Shown in pieces: positions 1 through 6,032 of a stretch of 6,058 nucleotides of DNA. Source of the DNA: Clostridia bacterium (lineage in GTDB: Bacteria > Bacillota > Clostridia > Oscillospirales > CAG-272); the NCBI GenBank assembly GCA_900770605.1, contig CAAGKS010000126.1, positions 1 through 6,058 on the forward strand. Reading direction: 5' to 3'. The translations under genes were made by a program, and so were the position numbers. Numbering within the stretch: position 1 is the stretch's first letter; every line of letters begins with the position of its first letter. The notes under the pieces were generated by a model that saw nothing but the letters and a program-made list of their open reading frames with translations, searched no databases and was not told where the DNA came from.

Positions 1-558
1 CTCAAGCACCGCGTCTGCAACGCTACCCTCCATAAACTGCTTCATAAGGTAAAGTCCAAGAGTCGTGCCCCACGCGGGAATGATTATTGCCCAGTAGGTA
101 TCAATGATCTTGAACGAACTCATAAGCATAAAGCAGGTTACCGCTGTAACTGTCTTATGGAACATAAGCGAGGTTCTTACTGTCTTAAACATTGCTTTAC
201 CGCCGGGGAACTTTATCTTAGCCATCGCATACGCTGCCATGGACGAGAAGATAAGGTTTCCGAAGGTACCTGCAACTGAGGTGAAAATAGTGTTGAATAT
301 GTATCTCGTAAAGGGCACCAGACCGCCGCTCATGAGCGTAAACAGATCCTTGTAGTTAGAGCCCGTAGGTCTCATAACGTAGAATCTGGGGGGGAACATC
401 CAAAGCTCGTCAAGAGGCTTGAGTGACTGAATTACAACGTAATACATAGGAATGAACATAAACAGTCCAAGTATAACGAGTACGAATGTAATTCCCGCGT
501 CACCGCCGGCGGAACGGGCAAGTACGACTTTATGCTTTCTTGTTCTTAACTTTGCCAT
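1..558 (-). CDS. CUT1 sugar ABC transporter permease, MalG-type (partial, C-terminus beyond left edge)
   Basis: This is the second transmembrane subunit of a carbohydrate importer, expected to pair with the MalF-type permease encoded just upstream. Translation from ATG at 558 gives 186 residues without a stop to the window edge. A basic N-terminus (MAKLRTRKHK) is followed by hydrophobic segments at about 23-45, 87-112, 127-149 and 153-173. Family-typical signs are the QSLKP stretch after the first helix, a MFPPRF loop, and FPGGK near residue 117. The reading stops at MKQFMEGSVADAVLE, where the family's cytoplasmic EAA loop, which docks on the ATPase, should begin, so that motif lies outside. 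About 90-100 residues are probably missing compared with usual lengths near 280. The start sits one base after the upstream stop (TAA-t-ATG) and has its own Shine-Dalgarno site, which suggests translational coupling. The family is clear; the substrate cannot be told. Confidence 0.93.
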   Translation of the reverse strand, partial: MAKLRTRKHKVVLARSAGGDAGITFVLVILGLFMFIPMYYVVIQSLKPLDELWMFPPRFYVMRPTGSNYKDLFTLMSGGLVPFTRYIFNTIFTSVAGTFGNLIFSSMAAYAMAKIKFPGGKAMFKTVRTSLMFHKTVTAVTCFMLMSSFKIIDTYWAIIIPAWGTTLGLYLMKQFMEGSVADAVLE

Positions 559-559
559 A

Positions 560-1507
560 TTACGTACCTACCTTCGAGAGAACTTTCTTAACTATTGCGT
601 TCGCGCCCACCATTACTACAAAGAGCACCACCGCGATAGTTGAAGAATAACCTATTTCAAAACGCTGGTTACCGTAGTCCTCAAGGTGATGGACTATGGT
701 GTGAGCCGCGTAGTCAACGGACGGGAAGCCGCAGAGCGCGGTAACGACCGCACCGAAGCCGAAGGAGTTTGTGATAGCCATGACCGCACCGAACATAAGC
801 TGAGGCTTCATGTTGGGAAGGGTGATGTACCAGAGCTCCTGCCATCTGTTCTTTATACCGTCAACCGCGCCTGCCTCGTACTGAGCCTTGTCAATTCCCT
901 GCAAACCTGCGATAAATGAAAGGAACGACGTACCGAGCGAGGTCCAGATCGCAACCACGATACAAAGGGGCATTACGTAGTCAGCGTCCTCGAAGAAGAG
1001 TATCTCCTTCGTGGTAATTCCAAGCTCCATAAGCCAAGCGTTAGCCCAACCGTAAGAGTCAGACGAGAAGAGCGTCTGCCAGATAAGGTAGACCTGACCT
1101 GAAATAGAGGGAGCGTAGAAGATCAGGGTTACAACCGCTCTGATCTTCGGTGAGAGCTCGTTGATAAACCAAGCAACGAGCAACGACATCAAGTAGGAAA
1201 CAGGTCCTACGATAGCCGCGAAAATAAATGTATTTTTAATAGTGATGATGAATATATCGTCCTCGAGGAACAGTCTTACGTAGTTATCAAACCAGACTAT
1301 ATTCGGCATCTGAAGCATGTTAAAATCTGTAAAGCTGATTATCATAGAGAGCGCGACGGGCAAGACCGTGAAGCAAGTGAATACCAGCATATAAGGCAAT
1401 ACCATAAGGTAAGCCACCTTATTGCGCTTCATTTCCTTCCAAGTCCACTGCCACTTCGTCATATCCTTACGAGCCACAGCTTTTTTAGCAGCCGTTTTTT
1501 GTGACAT
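560..1507 (-). CDS. CUT1 sugar ABC transporter permease, MalF-type
   Basis: This is an inner-membrane subunit of a binding-protein-dependent carbohydrate importer, 315 residues and complete, within the normal size for the family. A basic cytoplasmic N-terminus (residues 1-31) precedes about six hydrophobic segments near 32-60, 88-116, 122-146, 178-204, 235-258 and 286-308. The EAA loop that contacts the ATPase is visible at 211-231: it starts EAGAVDG and ends ITLP, with Gly in place of the usual second Ala. The sequence TLIFYAPSISGQVYLIW in the third segment also fits MalF/UgpA-type permeases. It lies 32 bp downstream of the binding-protein gene and 1 bp upstream of the second permease gene. 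ATG at 1507 is chosen because AAAGGAG lies 9 nt upstream. No ATPase gene is adjacent, so a shared ATPase is inferred. Family assignment is firm; substrate is unknown. Confidence 0.96.
   Translation of the reverse strand: MSQKTAAKKAVARKDMTKWQWTWKEMKRNKVAYLMVLPYMLVFTCFTVLPVALSMIISFTDFNMLQMPNIVWFDNYVRLFLEDDIFIITIKNTFIFAAIVGPVSYLMSLLVAWFINELSPKIRAVVTLIFYAPSISGQVYLIWQTLFSSDSYGWANAWLMELGITTKEILFFEDADYVMPLCIVVAIWTSLGTSFLSFIAGLQGIDKAQYEAGAVDGIKNRWQELWYITLPNMKPQLMFGAVMAITNSFGFGAVVTALCGFPSVDYAAHTIVHHLEDYGNQRFEIGYSSTIAVVLFVVMVGANAIVKKVLSKVGT
567..575 (-). promoter_or_regulatory. Ribosome binding site of the MalG-type permease
   Basis: The minus strand reads GAAGGTAGG, 8 nt before the ATG at 558. It lies inside the last codons of the upstream permease gene. 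It supports this start and fits coupled translation of the two permeases in equal amounts. Confidence 0.75.
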
Positions 1508-1516
1508 GTACTTCTT

Positions 1517-1523
1517 CTCCTTT
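1517..1523 (-). promoter_or_regulatory. Ribosome binding site of the MalF-type permease
   Basis: The minus strand reads AAAGGAG, 9 nt before the ATG at 1507, in the 32-bp gap after the binding-protein stop codon. No stem-loop or U-tract lies in this gap, so nothing visible in it would lower permease expression relative to the binding protein. Confidence 0.85.
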
Positions 1524-1539
1524 GCAATATTTCTAACTA

Positions 1540-4500
1540 TTATTTATAAGCTTCGTATTCCACGAGGGAGTTAGCCGCCTCTCTCATCTTCTTGATAGCG
1601 GTTGCGAAGAGCTCAGCATTGAGCGCCTCAAGATCGTCCGCCAAGGCTCTGAGAGACTTGTAATCCTCTGTGATGTAATCTTCAATGAGTGTCATGATGT
1701 TGTAGTAAACATCGTCATACGAAGCATTGTAGGATGAAGAATTATGAGCTGCCTCAAGAGCCGCCTCAGCTTCCTTCATACGCTTCTGCGCCAGTGTCTG
1801 ACCGTTCTCAAGAGTTTCAAGACCGAACTCCTGACGCTTACGTGTGATCTCTACGTTAATAGTCGTAATATACTTCTGCATCTCGGTAACGGGGTCCATA
1901 TTGTCGTCGTAAGCCGCGAGGAACGCGAACTGAGTATAACGCTCAACGATGTAACGTCCGGGATAGTTGGGGATCGCCGCGAGATTATTGAACTGAAGCT
2001 GGAGCTGCTCGTACTCTGCCGCTGTCCAAGGCAAGCTGCGAAGAGCCGCCGTGTTAGCAGTTGCGTGCTTAGCGGAAGGACCGAGAATAGCAACCATTTC
2101 GTTCGAGTAATCTATCTGGCACTGTGCACCTGCGTGCCACTTTGAGAATTCCCAAGCGCCCGCTACGTCCTCGCATCCGTTTATAAGACAGATCGCGGTG
2201 ATGGTAGATACCGAGCTGTTGTTGATGTTACCCTCATCGTCCATGTAACCGGGCAGCGGATAGAAGCTCCACAAGCCTTCGATCTCAGTCGCGAATACCT
2301 TGAGCTTGTTGTAGGTATCCGTGTAAGCCGCAAAGCCTATCGGCATCTCACCGGTTCTGAAACGGTTCGGGAAATCATACTTATAGGGGAATGAATACAT
2401 AGTAAACATTTCACACATCGTGTTAAATGCTTCAAGAGCAACGTTGGAATCGAGGTTGATTCTCATTCCGTTGTCCGCGAACAGCTCGCCGCCGAGCTGA
2501 TAAAGGAATACGTTCTCGTCCTTCGTCATACCGATCTGCATGTTGTTAGCCTGCAAAATGGGGATAATGGACTTAACGTCGTCCCAGGTCTTAGGTATTT
2601 CGAGATCGAGCTCTGCGAAGATATCCTCACGAATGAACATCATAGTGAAGTTCTGAGTTTCGGGGAGACCGTAGTAGTGCATCTCGTTGTTAGCGTCCTC
2701 GATTCCGAGAACCAGCATAGCCGCCTCGTTGAAGTCCTTGGTGACTTCCTCGAAGCCGTCGAGATCCTCAACCTGAATGAGTGCGCCACGGATAGCGTAG
2801 TTGATTACGTTACCCTGAGCAACGCCGATATAAACGTCAGGTCCCATTCCGGAAAGAATGGACGGAAGCAGCGTAGATGCCGCAACGAGCTTGAGGTCTA
2901 TCGCGATACCCGTATTGGGAGTAAAGTCGTTGTTGATCAATCCTCTGATAACCTGAGACTGGTCACGTCCGTAAGCGAGCCAAACCTCAACGGCTTCGTC
3001 CTCGTTGATCTCGGTCATAGCGCCCATACGGTCGTAGTTACGGAAGAAGCTCTGGATAAAGCTGGAGATCTCAAACCAAAGAGCCTTGAAGAATCCCGCC
3101 TTAGCCTCAGGCAGCTCCTCGTTATCACTTCCCTGGATAACGATAAAGTCAAGCGTCAAGGGCTGTGTCTTCGCATCGCCTACCCACGTTCCGAGAGAAC
3201 CGATGTAGGACTTGAGCTGGTCGAGGTTCTTTGCAACGTTGGCATCGTCCGTACCCATGATGTTAAGAAGTCTTGCGACCTTATCAAGAGTTGCGGTCAT
3301 CGAGCTCTTCTCGTCAGCCTCGGAAGCAAGCAGCTCAGAAACTGCATAAAGCTCTCTGGACTGAAGAACCATATCTATCATTGTCTGAGGCATTATTCTC
3401 GAGAAACCGTAATCACGGTAATCGTCGGGAGTAGCGCCTGTCAGCTTCAAAATGTTAAGGTATGCGTCGTTGATGATATCAAGGGACTTCTGAACACGAT
3501 TAACGATCGCACCCATGTTACCAAGTGTAACCTCAAAGCGAAGCGTGTAAACTACGCCTGCCTCAAAGTAAATATCAAACGTTCCGTTTCCATCTGTCAG
3601 CATTCCCGATTGCCAATCAGATGAGTAGTTGAACTGCAATCTGCCGGCTTCTTCGAAAGGAAGTCCGTTGTAGTAGCCCATGTGATCGGAGCTGAGTCCG
3701 TCACTGTAAATGTAAAGCGCTCTGGATGTGTACATACCTTCAAGCGTTGCCTGCTTGAATCTCGTAGAGATGGTGTACATACCGCTCGTGCTGGGCTTGA
3801 ACTTATACTCGATCCACTGTCCCGAGGTCTGCCACTTGTCACCGCCTATAACGTTGAGAACGGTTCTGTCAGTAGCCGTGGGAGAGTTTATCGCGCTGGT
3901 CGTATCAGATACGGGATAGATGGTCTGAGAAGACGCTGCCGAATAATATTCAGCCTCTATCTTGATCTTGTCCTGACCGCTGGGAATACCCTGGTACTTA
4001 GCGAGGTAATCCGCATAGCTCTCAACCTCAACGTCCGCAACGGGAACGAGCTTGATGCCCGAGATAACGAGGGGCTCGTTCACAGACTCAAGGGAGAAGG
4101 TAGTCTTTCCGGTCTTTTCGTCCTTTTCAAATACTACCTGGAAAGGATCAAGCGTGTATCCGTTAGAATCCTTGAGAACGTACTCGTACCAAGCGGGAGA
4201 CTGAACAAGGCTCGCGCGAATCTCGTTCTTATCGACGTCCGTCTTGAAGAAACGTACGGTCTGATCGTCAACGAGAGCAGAGATGTCAGTGGTCCAGTAC
4301 TCAGGCATGGTGTAAACGATATAGGTTACCGTCTTTCCCTTCACCTCTTCGGTACGTGTAGTAGCCTTGATGCCCATGGCCTCAGCCTTGGTCAAGTAAT
4401 CATTTGCATTTTCACCTTCGGGTACTGCAAAGCTGCCGTCGTCGTAAACGTTCTTCCAGATCTTAGAAATGGTAAGGTAACGCGCCTCAGCAAAGGGTAC

Positions 4501-4974
4501 CTTGTTGTTGATCTTAAGTATTCTCTCGATGGATGCCGATTTATTTTCCACGGGATAACACTCAATGACTACGCTGTAACGCATAGCAGTTTCAATTCCG
4601 TCAAGCTCCCAGGTAACAACACCGGTTGACGGGGTGTACAGGCCCTTAACGCCGTCCCACTCACCGATATAGGCTATGTTTTCATTAGCCGTCTCGCCGT
4701 TCGGTACGGTCTGCGGGGTGCTGCTGACACCTGCCGAGGTCACAAACGTACAATTTTCCGTAGCGGAATAGACGAGCTCCGTCGTTCCCGCCGGCACATT
4801 GCTCTTGCTTGCAATGTACTCGCTGTACGAAATCGCATTAAGCAGCTCTTTGATATCGCTTGTTGTGACGTCGGTCGTAGACGAGTCCTCTGCGCCGGTT
4901 AAAATAGCGCCGCCCAACAAAAACGTCAAAGCGAGCACAAAGGCTGTAATTCTTTGAAATTTCGTCGTTTTCAT
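1540..4974 (-). CDS. Large multidomain extracellular sugar-binding protein of an ABC transporter, with N-terminal CBM-like modules
   Basis: This secreted protein of 1144 residues should bind a carbohydrate outside the cell and deliver it to the two permeases encoded downstream. Residues 1-28 form a Sec signal peptide (MKTTKFQR, then a hydrophobic core), with likely cleavage after ILTGA. No lipobox cysteine, LPXTG motif or SLH domain is seen. Residues of about 95-315 look like a beta-rich, galactose-binding-like region (ASIERILKINNKVPFAEAR near 147-165, DSNGYTLDPF near 269-278). Residues of about 337-495 resemble a CBM6/CBM35-type module (KIEAEYYSA at 338, GQWIEYKF at 385, SGMYTIS at 397). Residues 497-645 are probably a helical linker. 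Residues of about 655-1050 are the family-1-type binding domain (GPDVYIGVAQG at 711, YYGLPETQN at 767, PKTWDDV at 794, GEMPIGFAAYTD at 875). A helical tail follows. Usual binding proteins are 400-550 residues. ATG at 4974 has AGGAGG upstream. Domain names rest on motif recall, not a search. Confidence 0.94.
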   Translation of the reverse strand: MKTTKFQRITAFVLALTFLLGGAILTGAEDSSTTDVTTSDIKELLNAISYSEYIASKSNVPAGTTELVYSATENCTFVTSAGVSSTPQTVPNGETANENIAYIGEWDGVKGLYTPSTGVVTWELDGIETAMRYSVVIECYPVENKSASIERILKINNKVPFAEARYLTISKIWKNVYDDGSFAVPEGENANDYLTKAEAMGIKATTRTEEVKGKTVTYIVYTMPEYWTTDISALVDDQTVRFFKTDVDKNEIRASLVQSPAWYEYVLKDSNGYTLDPFQVVFEKDEKTGKTTFSLESVNEPLVISGIKLVPVADVEVESYADYLAKYQGIPSGQDKIKIEAEYYSAASSQTIYPVSDTTSAINSPTATDRTVLNVIGGDKWQTSGQWIEYKFKPSTSGMYTISTRFKQATLEGMYTSRALYIYSDGLSSDHMGYYNGLPFEEAGRLQFNYSSDWQSGMLTDGNGTFDIYFEAGVVYTLRFEVTLGNMGAIVNRVQKSLDIINDAYLNILKLTGATPDDYRDYGFSRIMPQTMIDMVLQSRELYAVSELLASEADEKSSMTATLDKVARLLNIMGTDDANVAKNLDQLKSYIGSLGTWVGDAKTQPLTLDFIVIQGSDNEELPEAKAGFFKALWFEISSFIQSFFRNYDRMGAMTEINEDEAVEVWLAYGRDQSQVIRGLINNDFTPNTGIAIDLKLVAASTLLPSILSGMGPDVYIGVAQGNVINYAIRGALIQVEDLDGFEEVTKDFNEAAMLVLGIEDANNEMHYYGLPETQNFTMMFIREDIFAELDLEIPKTWDDVKSIIPILQANNMQIGMTKDENVFLYQLGGELFADNGMRINLDSNVALEAFNTMCEMFTMYSFPYKYDFPNRFRTGEMPIGFAAYTDTYNKLKVFATEIEGLWSFYPLPGYMDDEGNINNSSVSTITAICLINGCEDVAGAWEFSKWHAGAQCQIDYSNEMVAILGPSAKHATANTAALRSLPWTAAEYEQLQLQFNNLAAIPNYPGRYIVERYTQFAFLAAYDDNMDPVTEMQKYITTINVEITRKRQEFGLETLENGQTLAQKRMKEAEAALEAAHNSSSYNASYDDVYYNIMTLIEDYITEDYKSLRALADDLEALNAELFATAIKKMREAANSLVEYEAYK

Positions 4975-4983
4975 TGAATAATT

Positions 4984-4989
4984 CCTCCT
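4984..4989 (-). promoter_or_regulatory. Ribosome binding site of the binding protein
   Basis: The minus strand carries a perfect AGGAGG, 9 nt before the ATG at 4974. It fixes the start, which is followed at once by a signal peptide. The site directly follows an A7 run and lies 9 nt from a stem-loop (4999-5026) that could influence its access. Confidence 0.9.
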
Positions 4990-4998
4990 AGATTTTTT

Positions 4999-5026
4999 TG
5001 CGAGGGCGTCGGGAAAACGCCTCGCA
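4999..5026 (-). promoter_or_regulatory. Stem-loop next to the binding-protein Shine-Dalgarno site
   Basis: The arms TGCGAGGCGT and ACGCCCTCGCA (minus strand) pair over 10 bp with one bulged base around a 7-nt loop. On the mRNA it is followed by A7 and then the AGGAGG site, so it is not a terminator on either strand: no U-tract follows it in either direction. A role in mRNA stability or in keeping the start region open is inferred. A smaller hairpin (TGATG, loop GCAA, CATCA) lies just upstream at 5036-5049. Confidence 0.6.
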
Positions 5027-5087
5027 TAAGGGATATGATGTTGCCATCAATAAAACCGTTTTTCTCTGTAAGTAACGAACCTCACCT

Positions 5088-5129
5088 TGTGCGCATACGT
5101 GCGCGAGCGCAACCCCGCGTGCGTGTGCG
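5088..5129. other. Alternating purine-pyrimidine tract
   Basis: Positions 5088-5105 alternate strictly pyrimidine-purine for 18 nt, and 5116-5129 do so for 14 nt, mostly as CG, TG and CA steps. Such tracts favour Z-DNA under negative supercoiling, which transcription of the operon would create. The tract also contains short self-complementary parts (GCGCA-tacg-TGCGC at 5091-5104). It lies in the leader between the terminator-like hairpin and the gene. Any function is unproven. Confidence 0.55.
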
Positions 5130-5168
5130 AAAATAAAAAAAGTGAAGCGCCGGGAAGACCCGACTCAC
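5130..5168 (-). terminator. Intrinsic terminator-like hairpin inside the leader
   Basis: On the minus strand an outer stem GTGAG/TTCAC and an inner stem CGGG-tctt-CCCG are separated by an asymmetric internal loop. They are followed at once by TTTTTTTATTTT. This is the layout of a Rho-independent terminator, though the internal loop makes it only moderately strong. No gene precedes it on this strand after the promoter at 5323-5351, so it would end either a short RNA or a conditionally terminated leader upstream of the binding-protein gene. Confidence 0.6.
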
Positions 5169-5190
5169 CTCAAAGCGACCTCAAAAAGCG
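5167..5190. repeat. Short tandem repeat in the leader
   Basis: The plus strand reads ACCTCAAAGCG directly followed by ACCTCAAAAAGCG, two copies that differ by two A residues. In the transcript they give CGCTTTTTGAGGT and CGCTTTGAGGT just before the terminator-like hairpin; the second copy overlaps its 5' arm by two bases. Confidence 0.6.
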
Positions 5191-5322
5191 CACCATCGGC
5201 ATAAGTGGCTCAGCAAAGGCAACATCAAGTATACTTCAAAGGCAGTGCACCGGTTAAATAGCACCGCTAAAGACGTCCAACGACCGCAAAAAAAGACGTG
5301 GACGCCCAAATTCCACAACGAT

Positions 5323-5351
5323 ATATTACCATATAATAATAAAAAAGTCAA
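5323..5351 (-). promoter_or_regulatory. Sigma-A promoter of the sugar operon
   Basis: The minus strand has -35 TTGACT (5351-5346), a 17-bp spacer and -10 TAATAT (5328-5323), with TGG before the -10 as an extended -10 element. The spacer is A/T-rich. The predicted start is a G near 5316. It points toward the binding-protein gene, and I found no better promoter between it and the start codon. Confidence 0.72.
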
Positions 5352-5935
5352 GGAAAAGCTTTGCAGACAAGCGCCTCTGGATGCCCCACTAAAAAGGCAA
5401 AAAAAGTTGTCCGAAAAGCAAAAATCGTCATTTTGCCAATTGACAAATTACAAAAAGGTACTTGTTAACTTAAAATTACTTTTTGCAATATCCAAAATCC
5501 CGATTTTCACTAACAAATTCAAGGCTTCAGCGGATTATCCCCTGCCCTCGCCCCTGCCGCCGTACCGCATAGGTAAATATATTTTACCATAGCCAATATT
5601 AAGCCCATGACTTTGATGGTCAAAATTGCTCTGAATTTTGTGAATTTTAAACAAATTTCGCGCCAATTTTTCTACACATAAAATGCCCCGATTTTACACA
5701 TTTTTTCGCGTTTTTAACCCGTTATTCCCCCTCTGCGCCCCACGTCCGCAGAAAAACCAATATTTTTACATTTTATTCCATTTCTTTAAAATATAACCAA
5801 ATGGCTAAAAAACGTCAAGATCCGCGCCGAAATCCGCGCCAAATGCATTCAGAGCACCGCCCCCAAAAACCCGTAAGCTCCCCCCCCGAAAAATTCGATC
5901 AAAACCCTCAAAAAAACGCTAAAAGAACAAAAAAT
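5352..5935. other. Intergenic region without a convincing gene
   Basis: This stretch holds no credible coding region on either strand. It is A/T-rich with homopolymer A and T runs and a strong excess of C over G on the plus strand, most marked from about 5530 on. C-runs occur at 5539-5554, 5718-5741 and 5860-5887. The plus strand has a perfect TTGACA at 5440-5445, but only a weak -10 match (TGTTAA) at the right distance and no gene after it. ATCCGCGCC is repeated directly at 5819-5827 and 5831-5839. The region probably separates the operon from a gene beyond the right edge. Confidence 0.6.
5572..5588. promoter_or_regulatory. Palindrome, possible operator
   Basis: GGTAAAATATATTTACC on the minus strand is a 6-5-6 inverted repeat about 220 bp upstream of the operon promoter. 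Its left part, with flanking bases, reads TATGGTAAAATAT, an extended -10-like element almost identical to the TATGGTAATATAT of the operon promoter. It could be a protein binding site or a weak second promoter. No -35 is found at the right spacing. Confidence 0.3.
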
Positions 5936-6032
5936 GTAGGGGGCGACGCCTCGGCGCCCCGTTATAAGCCTTCCCTTGTCAGGGAAGGTGGCGCGGCGAG
6001 CTTATAAGCGAAGCCGTGACGGATGAGTAGTT
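5936..6032. repeat. Composite palindromic intergenic repeat (REP-like)
   Basis: Three structured units lie in series. The first, 5940-5960, pairs GGGG with CCCC around an inner CGCC-tc-GGCG stem. The second, 5969-5988, is a perfect 8-bp stem CCTTCCCT-tgtc-AGGGAAGG. The third, about 5994-6016, has CGGC and GCCG ends around the palindrome GCTTATAAGC and runs on into GTGACGGATGAGTAG. From memory, units like the second and third recur in the intergenic DNA of many gut Clostridia genomes, and GTAGGGGGCG-type units are often placed beside them. With only one copy in the window, repetition cannot be shown here. It carries no protein gene. Confidence 0.65.

Larger units (their letters stand above)
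4975..5316 (-). promoter_or_regulatory. Long structured 5' leader of the sugar operon (candidate attenuation leader or small RNA)
   Basis: From the predicted start near 5316 to the start codon at 4974 is about 342 nt without a gene. In transcript order I see a hairpin at 5271-5307 (CGTCCACG with CGTTGGACG, one bulge), a 7-bp hairpin at 5242-5267 (GCGGTGC with GCACTGC, 12-nt loop), a palindrome AAGTATACTT at 5227-5236, a tandem repeat at 5167-5190, an intrinsic-terminator-like hairpin at 5130-5168, a GC-rich alternating tract, and two hairpins near the ribosome site. If the terminator works, a discrete RNA of about 185 nt would be made. I looked for T-box, cobalamin, TPP, SAM, c-di-GMP, fluoride and 6S signatures and recognised none. 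The structures are seen; regulation is inferred. Confidence 0.5.

Noticed and set aside
1744..2145. 133-residue plus-strand frame opposite the end of the binding-protein gene
   Set aside because: It is in the same antisense phase as the longer shadow frames and lies wholly within the confirmed gene.
2677..3624. 315-residue plus-strand open frame opposite the binding-protein gene
   Set aside because: It is exactly codon-to-codon antisense to the real gene and is open only because that gene avoids TTA, CTA and TCA codons there. The real gene has clear domains and a signal peptide; the antisense product resembles nothing.
3682..4629. Second 315-residue plus-strand open frame opposite the binding-protein gene
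   Set aside because: It lies in the same antisense phase with the same codon-bias explanation. The equal length to the first frame and to the permease is coincidence.
4999..5026. Hairpin as an intrinsic terminator
   Set aside because: The T-run lies before the hairpin on the plus strand and reads as an A-run after it on the minus strand, so neither direction has the required U-tract.
5181..5225. 14-codon minus-strand frame (MLPLLSHLCRWCAF) just before the leader terminator
   Set aside because: The position suits a leader peptide, but only a weak GAAG precedes it, and there is no run of one amino acid that would make an attenuator sense starvation.
5130..5316. Known small RNA or riboswitch (6S, SRP, T-box, cobalamin, c-di-GMP, fluoride)
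   Set aside because: The size of about 185 nt suggested 6S, but the 5' end folds into its own hairpin rather than a long rod. The conserved strings of the other classes are absent. Kept only as an unclassified leader.
5440..5468. Plus-strand TTGACA as a divergent promoter
   Set aside because: The best -10 at 17 bp is TGTTAA, a poor match, and no gene follows on the plus strand within the window.
5245..5592. 115-residue plus-strand frame with a GTG start
   Set aside because: It has no ribosome binding site, a Lys-rich composition that comes from A-runs, and it overlaps the operon promoter and leader on the other strand.
5801..6007. 68-residue plus-strand frame starting MAKKRQDPRR
   Set aside because: No Shine-Dalgarno sequence precedes the ATG, the composition is low-complexity Pro/Arg/Lys, and its C-terminus runs into the palindromic repeat. 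A tiny real gene is not fully excluded.
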